From the NCBI GenBank assembly GCA_945861315.1, contig CAMAUB010000019.1, positions 1 through 13,651 of the forward strand: a stretch of 13,651 nt of DNA. The letters run 5' to 3'. The notes under the pieces were generated by a model. It did not search any database and was not told where the DNA came from. It saw only the letters and a list, made by a program, of their open reading frames with translations. This DNA comes from Chlamydia trachomatis (GTDB lineage: Bacteria > Chlamydiota > Chlamydiia > Chlamydiales > JAAKFR01). The position numbers and the translations under genes are program-made. Positions 1 through 12,578 of the stretch are shown here, in pieces; position 1 is the first letter of the stretch; each line of letters begins with the position of its first letter.

Positions 1-130
1 AGATTGATACCCTCTGGTTACGCGAAAGCACCCGGGGTTTAATGATCCCAAGTTGATCAATATTTCTAATATTAACCGACTTGTGATCATTAAACCGCGG
101 GGCTTTGGCGCAACCATAAAATATCAATCT
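1..130. repeat. Large imperfect palindrome E1
   Basis: Bases 1-64 are the imperfect reverse complement of 68-130, with a 3-base centre. By hand alignment about 52 of 64 columns match, with one gap. The outermost 9 bases (AGATTGATA / TATCAATCT) pair perfectly and appear to mark the ends. Each arm carries one copy of a GC-rich core: 21-47 on the plus strand and 85-111 on the minus strand, the latter reading AAAGCCCCGCGGTTTAATG. The same core recurs in palindromes E2 (11495-11587) and E3 (12579-12749). There is no coding potential. It lies downstream of dnaA, and its left end may extend beyond the window. Its function is unknown; it resembles a small non-autonomous mobile element or a structured repeat. 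Confidence 0.8.
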
Positions 131-276
131 AAATTTAATCGACTATAAAATTGCCTTTTTTGGCATCTTTGTGCCAAAATTTTTCGACTATGTGATCACA
201 CATGCTCTCAAAATTTTGACACAAATCTGCACAAAAAATGCTAATTTTATCAAACAAAGCGAATTTCGAAAGAGAT
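131..276. other. Intergenic region downstream of dnaA
   Basis: This AT-rich gap between palindrome E1 and the dnaA stop codon has no supported gene. It holds the weak hairpin at 158-184, a perfect 10-base palindrome TGTGATCACA at 191-200, and two copies of TCGACTAT (139-146 and 184-191). I looked for DnaA boxes (TTATCCACA-like) and saw no convincing match. Reading frames that cross it on the minus strand are shadows running into dnaA. Confidence 0.5.
158..184 (+). terminator. Possible intrinsic terminator, plus strand
   Basis: An 8-bp stem (TTTTGGCA at 158-165, TGCCAAAA at 172-179) with a 6-base loop is followed by TTTTT. On the plus strand this has terminator form and would serve a gene to the left of the window. 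On the minus strand the stem is followed by A and G, so it would not end dnaA transcription well. The stem has only four G-C pairs, so it is weak. Confidence 0.35.
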
Positions 277-1617
277 CTATTGCAGAAGTGAGAGGACCCC
301 TTTGACAGAGCCGGAAATTTCGTGGTTTTTGGTGTCGAGCCCTTTTTGGATTTGACGCACTGATGCCATAACCGTGGAGTGATCTCTGGAGAAAATATCT
401 CCAATTTTCATGTAAGGGAGTTGGAGTTTGTCGCGGCAAAGATGCATCGCAATTTGACGTGGAAGAGCGCATTCTCGCGCCTGTGACTTGCTTAGAATAT
501 CATCCATCCGAATGCCATAGTATTCTGCAACGGTTCGAATAATTTTGCCAGGTGTTAGCTCTGCTTTCTCTTCTTCTTGGATAAGGTCTGCAAGAATGTG
601 ACGCACTCTTTCAATTGTTAAGGGGCCGCCTGGGCTTAGGTGGGTGCGCAGCATGAGTGCTTCGATGCCTCGAACAAGCCCCTTGAGATTGCCTGAAAAT
701 ATCTCAAGAAGGAAATCAATGATTTGTTCATCAAGGTGGAAGGAGGCTTTTTTAATTTTTTGGATGAGTACTGCACGCATTTTTTCTTGATCAAGCATTT
801 GTAGAGGGACAATAATACCCCACTCAAAGCGACTTACAAGGCGAGGTTCGATATATTTGAGCTCTCCAGGGGAGCAGTTTGCACTGAGGATAATTTGCTT
901 TCCCTCAACATGGAGCGTATTAAAGGTGTGAAAGAACTCTTCTTGTGTGGCGCTTTTACGAGAGAAAATTTCGATATCATCGATGATGAGGGCATCAACA
1001 TTGCGGTACGCTCTTCTAAAGGTTTGCATCTCACCAGTTCTAATTGCTTTGACAACGTGTTCTGTAAACGTATCAGCGCGTACGTAAATGACTTTGAGTC
1101 CTCTTGCTCTCATAGCAGTTGCAGAGGCCATGAGAAGATGGCTTTTGCCTGTGCCGCTTCGTCCAAAAAGGTAGATAGGATTGAAACAGAGCATCCCTTC
1201 AGTTGGCTCACACGCCTCTTTGAGCAGCTTGTGGGCAAGCAAGTTGTTTTGTGAGGTGACAAAAGTGTCAAGAGTTGAGTTTGGATCAAGCTCATCAAAG
1301 CTAAGAGAGAATAGGGGAGTTTTGGGCAGAGAAGGGTCGGGTTTTTTGCGCCGTTTTTTCGACTTCTCCTCTTCACTCTCAACTGTAGCAATTGCTACGT
1401 GCACTTTGATTTGTTTATTGTTATTATTTGAAAGACGCATTTGCACGCGATGACGCATATGTTCTTCAAACCAAATAGCTTTGAATGAATCAGGCGCCTC
1501 TAAATAGAGGTTGCAGGCGTCAAAACGGGCAATTTTTAGGGGGCGAAGCCATTTATCGACAATCTCCTTCCCAAGTTCTTGCTCTTGCCTTGTTAAAAAC
1601 TCTTCCCAAGCTCTCAT
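277..1617 (-). CDS. dnaA: Chromosomal replication initiator DnaA
   Basis: DnaA is an AAA+ ATPase that binds the origin and melts DNA to start replication. This 446-residue protein has all four domains. Domain I is at about 1-75, beginning MRAWEEFL, and a short charged linker follows at 80-105. The AAA+ core spans about 110-345, with Walker A GRSGTGKS (152-159), Walker B IIDDI (211-215) and the arginine-finger region LVSRFEWG (260-267). The DNA-binding domain IV lies at about 350-446, with the signature GDIFSRDHSTV near 406-416. The usual second T of RDHTTV is S here. An AGGGTA ribosome-binding site lies 6-11 bases upstream of the ATG. Chlamydiota usually carry two dnaA genes; the neighbour yidC points to the copy called dnaA1 in Chlamydia, an inference from remembered gene order. 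yidC is 38 bases upstream on the same strand, so the two are probably co-transcribed. Confidence 0.95.
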   Translation of the reverse strand: MRAWEEFLTRQEQELGKEIVDKWLRPLKIARFDACNLYLEAPDSFKAIWFEEHMRHRVQMRLSNNNNKQIKVHVAIATVESEEEKSKKRRKKPDPSLPKTPLFSLSFDELDPNSTLDTFVTSQNNLLAHKLLKEACEPTEGMLCFNPIYLFGRSGTGKSHLLMASATAMRARGLKVIYVRADTFTEHVVKAIRTGEMQTFRRAYRNVDALIIDDIEIFSRKSATQEEFFHTFNTLHVEGKQIILSANCSPGELKYIEPRLVSRFEWGIIVPLQMLDQEKMRAVLIQKIKKASFHLDEQIIDFLLEIFSGNLKGLVRGIEALMLRTHLSPGGPLTIERVRHILADLIQEEEKAELTPGKIIRTVAEYYGIRMDDILSKSQARECALPRQIAMHLCRDKLQLPYMKIGDIFSRDHSTVMASVRQIQKGLDTKNHEISGSVKGVLSLLQ

Positions 1618-1655
1618 AGATCTACCCTAATAGCTTTTAGTAGGAATTATTTCTA

Positions 1656-4034
1656 CTATTTTTTTATCGGAGTGGTAATTAATTCGGGTTTGTCCCCTTT
1701 TTTGTCCAAAATTCTGTTGGTGAACCACTGTTGTAAGATACCAAGCAACATAGATGAGAACCAGTAGAGGTTTAGCCCCGATGGGAAATTGTAGAACATG
1801 ACTGTGAAAATAACGGTCATGATCAATCCCATAGATTTTTGCTGACGTTGTTGGTCACTCATCAGAGCTGGATCTTTAGGAGCTCCAGCACTTGAGATGC
1901 GTTGTTGTAAGAACATCACTCCACCTAAGAGGAATGGAAGTAGATGGAACTGGGTTCCTAAAAAGAAGATGGGTGCTTTCCATGAGAAGAGTACGTCTGG
2001 GGCAGTTAGATTGTCGATCCATCCCGGAATGAAGCTAGCTCCACGCAATTGAAATGAAGATTTGAGTAGATCAAACATTGCGATAAGAAAGGGAAGTTGG
2101 ATCAAAATTGGAACGCAACCCATAAAAGGGTTGACCTTCTTATCTCGATAAATCTGCATGATCTCCATCTGAGCGCGCTTTGGATCTTTTTTGTGCTTTT
2201 TTTGGATCGCTTGAATCGTAGGGGTAAGCTTTTGCATGCGGCGCATGGATTTGATTGACCACGCATTTAATGGGTAGAGAACAAGTCTTAAAAAAACGGT
2301 TAGCAAGATGATAGAGATACCCCATGAGCCTGTGATCATGTGAAAAAACTGCATCACAACAAAAAGGAGCTTAGCAAATGGTTTGGATATGAATGAGAGC
2401 CAGCCGTAGAACGTGCGCGCTGAGGAGTAGTCTGGGTTATAGCCTGTCGCTTTATCTGTAAAAATTCGATCAACAGTTTTCAAAGTCTTCTCTTCAAATG
2501 CACCTGAATAGAGGCGAAATGAAGAGGTTCCTCCGGAGGTGGGTAGAGGAAGTAAAACTTCGTATCCTGGGTACTTTGCTGGGGGGTAGGGTTGATATTT
2601 TGGATCGATCACAGCTAGTTGTGTTGGAACAGTGGTTCCTGGAATAGCAATCGCTTTATATCCCTCTCCAACTGGTTTGAGTGGGTCTAAAATCACACCA
2701 AGATAGCCGTTTGAGACAAGTATCCAGTCAGGACGCACCGAACTTGAAGAGATCACCTCTCCTTGTTTGGGTAGTCCAAGCTTATCAACTTCACCCTTCC
2801 CTTTACGGATGGAGCGGTATTGGATGCGGGGAGATGAACTATTGGACATGATCTCAACTTCAGGAACACCAGAACCAATCCAAAGGCCACGTGCATCCCC
2901 TTCAACACGCACATCAAGGTCAAATGTGTAGGGAGCTGCTTTTGGCGCAAGTGTGTAAACTTTAGTGATCTTACGATGAGGTTGTTCTGCAACGAATATG
3001 ATGCGTTCTTTTGAAAATTCAGTCACGCTATAGACTAGCTCAGCCATCTCAGGATAGTCTGAGACAATATTTGTTGCGTAGTACTGAGCGGGGATGTTGA
3101 CTTGGCTATTTTTAAGCACAATTCCCCGTCTAATCAAAGGGTAGTAGCCGCCAATCTTTCCAATGGTGTGGGGTTCAGATTGACCGGGTGTATAGTAGGG
3201 GTGAGCTGGAAAGTGTGCATTTGCAACAGAGTCTTCAATAATATCACGTCCAAAGCCAATTTGATTGACGACGCTCTTCTGATTTTTATCACTACGCAGG
3301 GGAAGATTAATTTCAGCTAAAGCTCCACCAATATTGGAGAAGGCAAGCTGAATGGTGTCATTTTCAAGTACGTAGTATTTTTGGGTTTGATCTACTTGGG
3401 CAACAGGAGCTGTTTTGATCAGAGCGGTGAAAACAGGAAGGTCTTGCATTGAAATGAAAACTCTTCCACGCCACTCGTAAAAGCCGGCAGGCAGCCATGT
3501 TGAACCTGATTTATAAAGAGCTAGAGCGTTGGACTTTATGGGATCTTTAAGAAAGCTGACAGCTCCATTGTTGTATTCCGCAAAATGAATGGTCGCCACT
3601 CCCTCATCAAAAGTGATTAGTTGAAGGTCAGTACTACCAGAGAGGGGAAGGTGGGCTATTTCAAGAGAGGGAGAGGCGTCTGCAGAATAGAGCACTGGAC
3701 CACCGATCACTGGATTTTCTGTCATGAGCTTAAGCTCTTTGCCCCCATAGTTCAGAGAAGTTGGTTGTGGCCGCTCCCAGGATAGTGTGAGAAGATTTTG
3801 TCCCACTAAGAGCGCTTGTTGTCCACCATCTAGTTGGACAATGGGTAAATCTGACGCTTTGGCTGTTCGAACTGCGATCTCTGCATCTAAGTGAACTTGG
3901 CTTTGAGTTGCAAGTGCCTTTTGCTCGACAAAGCTCTCTCGATTTTTTTGGTCTCGTTGATAACTAAAAAAAATGTTTAACCCAAAAAAGACAACAGTCA
4001 CTAGGAGTACATAAAGGATGGTACGTGCATTCAT
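1656..4034 (-). CDS. yidC: Membrane protein insertase YidC, long chlamydial type
   Basis: YidC inserts and folds inner-membrane proteins, with or without SecYEG. From the chosen start MNARTILYV the protein is 792 residues, far longer than the roughly 550 of E. coli YidC; I recall a similar length in Chlamydia. It has an N-terminal membrane segment (5-23) and a very large periplasmic domain (about 24-543). The conserved insertase core at the C-terminus starts with a helix at about 555-589 containing the conserved groove arginine (R583, in FLRLVLYP). A basic cytoplasmic loop follows at about 612-625, then helices at 638-657, 687-710 and 735-770, the last with NFPSGLNLYW. An upstream in-frame ATG (4052) would add MLCYFV; the later start is preferred because it places MNAR directly before the hydrophobic segment. 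Neither start has a clear Shine-Dalgarno. dnaA follows 38 bases downstream. Confidence 0.95.
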   Translation of the reverse strand: MNARTILYVLLVTVVFFGLNIFFSYQRDQKNRESFVEQKALATQSQVHLDAEIAVRTAKASDLPIVQLDGGQQALLVGQNLLTLSWERPQPTSLNYGGKELKLMTENPVIGGPVLYSADASPSLEIAHLPLSGSTDLQLITFDEGVATIHFAEYNNGAVSFLKDPIKSNALALYKSGSTWLPAGFYEWRGRVFISMQDLPVFTALIKTAPVAQVDQTQKYYVLENDTIQLAFSNIGGALAEINLPLRSDKNQKSVVNQIGFGRDIIEDSVANAHFPAHPYYTPGQSEPHTIGKIGGYYPLIRRGIVLKNSQVNIPAQYYATNIVSDYPEMAELVYSVTEFSKERIIFVAEQPHRKITKVYTLAPKAAPYTFDLDVRVEGDARGLWIGSGVPEVEIMSNSSSPRIQYRSIRKGKGEVDKLGLPKQGEVISSSSVRPDWILVSNGYLGVILDPLKPVGEGYKAIAIPGTTVPTQLAVIDPKYQPYPPAKYPGYEVLLPLPTSGGTSSFRLYSGAFEEKTLKTVDRIFTDKATGYNPDYSSARTFYGWLSFISKPFAKLLFVVMQFFHMITGSWGISIILLTVFLRLVLYPLNAWSIKSMRRMQKLTPTIQAIQKKHKKDPKRAQMEIMQIYRDKKVNPFMGCVPILIQLPFLIAMFDLLKSSFQLRGASFIPGWIDNLTAPDVLFSWKAPIFFLGTQFHLLPFLLGGVMFLQQRISSAGAPKDPALMSDQQRQQKSMGLIMTVIFTVMFYNFPSGLNLYWFSSMLLGILQQWFTNRILDKKGDKPELITTPIKK

Positions 4035-4065
4035 AACGAAATAACATAGCAAAGTATGGATTTAC

Positions 4066-4094
4066 TTGACATTCGAAATTTTTTTTGTTCGAAT
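4066..4094 (+). promoter_or_regulatory. Possible promoter overlapped by TTCGAA inverted repeat
   Basis: TTGACA at 4066-4071 is a perfect -35 box. Seventeen bases later TCGAAT (4089-4094) matches four of six -10 positions. An inverted repeat, ATTCGAA (4071-4077) and TTCGAAT (4088-4094), fills exactly the spacer and -10, separated by an AT tract, as an operator would. Transcription would start about 1-3 bases before the ATG at 4103, giving a nearly leaderless mRNA, which fits the absence of a Shine-Dalgarno there. The site lies between divergent yidC and the TPR-kinase-ligA operon, so it could control either. Assignment is inference. Confidence 0.35.
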
Positions 4095-4102
4095 GACATA
4101 GC

Positions 4103-4935
4103 ATGAGAATCATTATACTACTCTTTTGTTTATCAGTTGCTAAACTTGACGCTCTTACATTTGATGAGGTAAAAAAAGAACTTCTAACTTGTCAGAACTT
4201 GTTAGAAGATAATCCCAAAAATGCAGAGGCTCACTATCGGTTGGCGATAGCCTATTATATTGATCAGGAGTTAGATGAAGCATTTAAACATTTTCTTCTA
4301 GCTCTTGACACTGTGGAAACTAAAAAACCACGTTCTTTAGATAAATGTCGTGAAGCGATTGACTTCTATGTTTCACAAGCTGGAAGTGATCCTATCCGAG
4401 CGGCAACACAATTACTTACTCGTTATAAGGATAATACTTCAAAAGAGATGGCCTTTATCTTATCTATGTCGTATGCAAACTTAGGGGAGTATGGAACTTT
4501 CTTTAAAGACTTCTTTGAAGGTTTTCCTTATTATTCAGAATCATTTTTAGCGTATAAGACGCGCGGCATTTTAGCTCTGCGTTTAGCTCAACATGAAAAA
4601 GAGCAAAGACAAAGTTCTTGCTATCGGCAGAAGGCGTTTGAGCATCTTGAAGCGGCACTAGCAAGCTACCCTTACGATGCTAGTCTCTATAAAGTCTTGA
4701 TTTTTCTTGCAAAAGAGGACAATAATGACGCACTTATAGCTAACTATTTGCAAAAGATAGTTGAGCACACTGTGAAGATTGCACGTGCAGATATTTATCT
4801 ATATGTGCGTGAGGCGGTAACATTAGATGAACTTGATATTGCGCAAAAGATGATTAATCAGGCAAAAGTGTACTATGAATATAGCCGTGCACTAGTTGCG
4901 GCTCAAGACTATTTAAATCAACATCGAGAAGGACT

Positions 4936-4939
<4 letters not shown>
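4103..4939 (+). CDS. Exported TPR-like protein of unknown function
   Basis: I do not recognise the family of this 278-residue protein. Residues 1-17 (MRIIILLFCLSVAKLDA) look like a short signal peptide, so it is probably exported. Residues 25-70 form a helical pair with TPR spacing (NPKNAEAHYRLAIAYY then LDEAFKHFLLAL), and a similar helical pattern recurs around 175-200 (AFEHLEAALASYPYDASLYKVL). The whole mature chain is predicted helical and probably forms a TPR-like scaffold for protein contacts. Its stop overlaps the start of the next gene as ATGA (4936-4939), so translation is probably coupled to the Pkn1-like protein, and a shared pathway is likely. No Shine-Dalgarno is evident before the ATG, which would fit the near-leaderless promoter upstream. 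A lipoprotein is unlikely because no lipobox cysteine follows the hydrophobic stretch. Confidence 0.75.
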
Positions 4940-9701
<4,762 letters not shown>

Positions 9702-9731
9702 CGTATAAGTATTATAAAATAAAATGCTATA

Positions 9732-11033
9732 TTAGATCAAAGCTAAAAAAGTTTGATGACTATAACCATTTAAAGTAACTTTTTGAACTGTCCCAATCAA
9801 AGAGTCATCTCCCTCTAAGATCACATTACGCCAACACCTAGTGAGCGCTTTTAGGTGCTTTTGGTCTTTATTACGCCTCTCGATAAGCACCTCGACCCTC
9901 TCTCCTAGCTTATTTTGCATCAGCTCAAAAGAGATCTCTTGCTGGAGGGCAAGTAGTCTTTGTAGGCGATCATTTTTCACCTCTTCAGGGATATCGTCGC
10001 GCCATCTCTTAGCAGGAGTGCCATTTCGAGGGCTATAGGTATAGAGAAAGGCATTGGCATAGCGCACTTGGCGCATCGCTTCCATTGTCTCTTGAAACTC
10101 TTCTTCCGTCTCAGTTGGGAAGCCCACAATCATGTCAGTGCCAAGCTCAACACCTGGAATGATCTCTCGAAGATCGGCAACCTTCTGCATATACTCTTCT
10201 TTTGTATAGATACGGTGCATCTTGCGAAGAATGCGAGATGAGCCAGCTTGAAGAGGAAAATGGACGTGTTCACACAAAGAGTCAAGGTCGCGAATCGCCT
10301 CCATAAGCTCTCTTGTGATGTCTACGGGGTGAGAGGTAAGAAAACGCACTCGATTAACACCTTCAATCTTATCGAGTTGATAGAGTAGATCGTGGAAAAG
10401 ACAGTTCCATTGTGGCTGATCTTTCCCAAAACTGTTTACATTTTGGCCAAGTAGTGTGATTTCCTTGTATCCCTCATCAGCTAATTTACGGCACTCCTCT
10501 ACAATACTAACAGCAGAGCGCGACACCTCTTTTCCACGTGTGTAGGGGACAACACAGTAGGTACAGTACTTATCACACCCTCTAATAATTGAGACAAAAG
10601 CTTTGTGTTTGTTTTGTCGCTTAGCTCCAATATAGTCAAGCTCTTGGCTAAAGGTGTCATCTGTACGCAAGGTTTGCTGGTGTGTTGTTGTCACCTCATC
10701 TAACACTGCATCTAAGTCGTGGATATTACTTGTTCCTAAAACAAAATCTATATGGGGGAGTTTGCGAAAAAGCGTCTCTTTTTTTGCATTGGCCATACAC
10801 CCAGTCACACCGATGATCTTTCCTCTCTTCGCTTTTCGTCCAAGTTGACCTAGTTTTCCCATCACTTTTCTCTCCGCTAAATCGCGAATCGAACAGGTGT
10901 TGAAAATCAAAAGATCAGCCTCTTCCTCTTGCTGAGTCTGAGTGAGACCACGTTTTGTTAAAATGCCAGCCATGACCTCGGTATCAAGCTCATTCATCTG
11001 ACAACCGTAGGTGCGCAAATAAAATTTTTTCAT
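9732..11033 (-). CDS. miaB: tRNA-2-methylthio-N6-dimethylallyladenosine synthase MiaB
   Basis: MiaB is a radical-SAM methylthiotransferase that converts i6A37 to ms2i6A37 in tRNAs reading codons that start with U. The 433-residue protein has the N-terminal UPF0004 domain starting MKKFYLRTYGCQMN, with three cysteines for the auxiliary iron-sulfur cluster (C11, C47, C79). The radical-SAM motif RGCDKYCTYC follows (C153, C157, C160), then VPYTRGKEVSR, a motif of this subfamily. LLGQNVNSFG, HFPLQAGSSRIL and DMIVGFPTETEEEF follow in the usual order, and a TRAM RNA-binding domain ends the protein (about 370-433). GGAAG lies about 7 bases upstream of the ATG. It is divergent from the HemJ/CopD-like gene and followed 30 bases later by the unrecognised membrane protein on the same strand. 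Confidence 0.96.
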   Translation of the reverse strand: MKKFYLRTYGCQMNELDTEVMAGILTKRGLTQTQQEEEADLLIFNTCSIRDLAERKVMGKLGQLGRKAKRGKIIGVTGCMANAKKETLFRKLPHIDFVLGTSNIHDLDAVLDEVTTTHQQTLRTDDTFSQELDYIGAKRQNKHKAFVSIIRGCDKYCTYCVVPYTRGKEVSRSAVSIVEECRKLADEGYKEITLLGQNVNSFGKDQPQWNCLFHDLLYQLDKIEGVNRVRFLTSHPVDITRELMEAIRDLDSLCEHVHFPLQAGSSRILRKMHRIYTKEEYMQKVADLREIIPGVELGTDMIVGFPTETEEEFQETMEAMRQVRYANAFLYTYSPRNGTPAKRWRDDIPEEVKNDRLQRLLALQQEISFELMQNKLGERVEVLIERRNKDQKHLKALTRCWRNVILEGDDSLIGTVQKVTLNGYSHQTFLALI

Positions 11034-11078
11034 TCTTCTTCCATTTAAAAGGCAGTCATCCTATCGTATTGAGTTCTT

Positions 11079-11495
11079 ATGGTGCTACTGAAATTTTTCC
11101 ACGTTCTTTTCATTTTTCTCTGGATAGGAAGCTTATTAACCGTCACCGGTTTCATGGCTCATCAAAAGGAGAGTAGTAAAGAATTGTCTCGCCTTCTCAA
11201 AAGGATTTATCTCTCTGTAGAACTTCCCTCTATGTGCTTGGCTATTCTTTTTGGAGTTGTCCTGCTTTTTACAAAAACAGATATCAATTTCAAGGCTCCT
11301 TGGCTCCATATTAAGCTCACTTTTGCTTTTCTGCTCATTGTTTGCGATATCATCTGTGGTGCTCTAGTGGGTCATTTACAGCAGCGCGCAGCTTGCGCAG
11401 GAAAGATTGGACACCTGTTTTTACACTATTTATCCCTCCTCTTTCTAGTGGCAGTCCTACTCGCGATTTATTACTTGAAACCACAAATGACATAA
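11079..11495 (+). CDS. HemJ/CopD-like small integral membrane protein
   Basis: This 138-residue protein is almost entirely four membrane helices: about 5-27 (FFHVLFIFLWIGSLLTVTGF), 47-65, 75-97 and 110-133. The pattern matches the HemJ/CopD superfamily: an N-terminal helix with His followed by Trp-Ile-Gly (H8, FLWIGSL), then PSMCLAILFGVVLLF, PWLHIKLTFAFLL and a C-terminal helix ending in YYLKP. HemJ oxidises protoporphyrinogen IX in heme synthesis; CopD relatives are linked to copper. The WLHIK segment and the ending favour HemJ, but the Arg-containing stretch after helix 1 of typical HemJ is replaced by VTGFMAHQ, so activity is uncertain. No good Shine-Dalgarno precedes the ATG. The gene is divergent from miaB with a 45-base gap. 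Its stop codon shares its last base with hairpin E2. Confidence 0.65.
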   Translation: MVLLKFFHVLFIFLWIGSLLTVTGFMAHQKESSKELSRLLKRIYLSVELPSMCLAILFGVVLLFTKTDINFKAPWLHIKLTFAFLLIVCDIICGALVGHLQQRAACAGKIGHLFLHYLSLLFLVAVLLAIYYLKPQMT

Positions 11496-11587
11496 TACCC
11501 AAACAATTTGAATAATTGGATTTCGGCTGCGTCAAAGCCCCGGGCTTGAACGCAGCCGAAATCCAATTATTCAAATTGTTTGGGTAT
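11495..11587. repeat. Perfect 38-bp inverted repeat E2 with core in the loop
   Basis: Bases 11495-11532 and 11550-11587 are exact reverse complements over 38 bp, around a 17-base centre. The centre (11533-11549) and the innermost arm bases make up one copy of the core seen in E1 and E3, CAAAGCCCCGGGCTTGAACG. The centre is itself nearly self-complementary, so the fold could continue inward. There is no T-tract after either arm, so it is not a standard terminator, although a transcript would form a very stable hairpin. It begins at the last base of the HemJ/CopD-like stop codon and ends 17 bases before the rplM promoter. Lack of any arm mismatch suggests recent insertion or active maintenance. 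Confidence 0.92.
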
Positions 11588-11603
11588 AAAAGAATCTTTT
11601 AAC

Positions 11604-11632
11604 TTGGCAAAAATACTCAAGAATTTTATGAT
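11604..11632 (+). promoter_or_regulatory. Sigma70-type promoter of rplM-rpsI
   Basis: TTGGCA (11604-11609) and TATGAT (11627-11632) each match the -35 and -10 consensus at five of six positions with the optimal 17-base spacing. Transcription would begin near 11639, leaving a leader of about 20 bases that contains the rplM ribosome-binding site. The perfect hairpin E2 ends 17 bases upstream of the -35 box. Confidence 0.75.
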
Positions 11633-11659
11633 GTCTGCTCTAATAAGAAAGGAAGTCAA

Positions 11660-12106
11660 ATGAAAAGAAAGAAAGAAACAACAACCACATTCGTTCGAAA
11701 AGAAGATGTGTCACTCAAGTGGTATATTTTTGATGCAAAAGGTAAAACGTTAGGTCGTTTTTGCTGCGAGGTTGCAAAAGTTTTAAGAGGGAAGCATAAG
11801 CCAGATTTCACTCCATATATTGACACAGGTGATGGTGTTATTGTCGTTAATGCAGAGCAAATCAAAGTGACCGGAGCTAAAGAAGCTCAAAAGATCTATA
11901 GGCACTATACCGGACACATTGGTGGACTTAGAGAAATTCCTTACAGAACGATGCAAGAGAAGCATCCAGAAAGAATTATTGAGCGCGCGGTGAAAGGCAT
12001 GATGCCAAAATCACGTCTAGGGCACCAACAGCTGCGTAAACTTAGAATCTTCAAAGGTGAAGAACACTCGCTAGAAGCACAAAAACCGGTTAAAGTAGAA
12101 CTATGA
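11660..12106 (+). CDS. rplM: 50S ribosomal protein L13
   Basis: L13 is an early-assembling protein of the large ribosomal subunit. The 148-residue length is normal. Diagnostic stretches are [13 protein letters not shown] near the N-terminus, [24 protein letters not shown], the [13 protein letters not shown] loop, and [14 protein letters not shown] near 110-123. The first 15 residues (Thr/Lys-rich) are a short extension compared with the E. coli protein. AAAGGAAG ends 4 bases before the ATG and is a strong Shine-Dalgarno. It is transcribed from the TTGGCA/TATGAT promoter just upstream. Its stop overlaps the rpsI start (ATGA at 12103-12106), so the two are translationally coupled, as expected for the conserved rplM-rpsI pair. 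Confidence 0.98.
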   Translation: MKRKKETTTTFVRKEDVSLKWYIFDAKGKTLGRFCCEVAKVLRGKHKPDFTPYIDTGDGVIVVNAEQIKVTGAKEAQKIYRHYTGHIGGLREIPYRTMQEKHPERIIERAVKGMMPKSRLGHQQLRKLRIFKGEEHSLEAQKPVKVEL

Positions 12107-12501
12107 AAAATAAAATTGAAGAGACAGTAGCGACAGGAAGAAGAAAACGTGCAGTATCTAGTGTCAGACTAAGACCTGGAACTGGTAAGATTGATGTCAA
12201 CGGACGTGAATTTGACCAATACTTCCCTGCTAAAGTGCAAAGAACAATTATTTTAGAACCTCTCAGCGATTTAAATGCTGTTGAGAACTACGATCTCATC
12301 ATCCGTGCGAACGGTGGTGGTATTGAAGGTCAAGTGATTGCCACTCGCCTAGGAATAGCTAGAGCGCTAGTCAAAGAGAGTGAAGATCGCCGCCACGACC
12401 TAAAAGTTAAGGGTTTCCTAACCCGCGATCCTCGAAAGAAAGAGCGTAAGAAATACGGCCACAAAAAAGCCCGCAAGAGTTTTCAATTCTCCAAGCGTTA
12501 A
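12103..12501 (+). CDS. rpsI: 30S ribosomal protein S9
   Basis: S9 is a small-subunit head protein whose C-terminal tail reaches the P-site tRNA. The 132 residues carry the family hallmarks: [14 protein letters not shown] near the start, the [10 protein letters not shown] turn, a central [19 protein letters not shown], and a very basic C-terminus with [14 protein letters not shown] ending in the invariant SKR. Start ATG overlaps the rplM stop. A strong intrinsic terminator follows 41 bases after the stop codon, closing the two-gene operon. Confidence 0.98.
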   Translation: MKNKIEETVATGRRKRAVSSVRLRPGTGKIDVNGREFDQYFPAKVQRTIILEPLSDLNAVENYDLIIRANGGGIEGQVIATRLGIARALVKESEDRRHDLKVKGFLTRDPRKKERKKYGHKKARKSFQFSKR

Positions 12502-12542
12502 GTACATGGACTTCCCCCTCCTCCTTTACCTTGGAGACATTG

Positions 12543-12577
12543 CCCCTGCCTTCTCGCGAAGGCAGGGGATTTCTTTT
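12543..12577 (+). terminator. Intrinsic terminator of rplM-rpsI
   Basis: Stem CCCCTGCCTTC (12543-12553) pairs perfectly with GAAGGCAGGGG (12558-12568) around a 4-base TCGC loop, followed by ATTTCTTTT. The 11-bp GC-rich stem and T-tract are textbook for Rho-independent termination. It lies immediately before palindrome E3. Confidence 0.93.
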
Positions 12578-12578
12578 A

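Noticed and set aside
191..200. TGTGATCACA palindrome as a CRP-type operator.
   Set aside because: It is downstream of dnaA with no promoter beside it, and the full 22-base CRP pattern is absent.
131..276. A replication origin next to dnaA.
   Set aside because: No cluster of DnaA boxes was found by eye, and the dnaA neighbour in Chlamydiota is not a reliable origin marker. The AT-rich stretch alone is not enough.
895..1254. Plus-strand reading frames of 90-119 codons opposite dnaA.
   Set aside because: They are shadows of the dnaA coding frame, with no ribosome-binding site and no plausible protein features.
11495..11587. Hairpin E2 as a Rho-independent terminator of the HemJ/CopD-like gene.
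   Set aside because: No T-tract follows the stem on either strand, the stem is far longer than needed, and the arms are AT-rich away from the centre.
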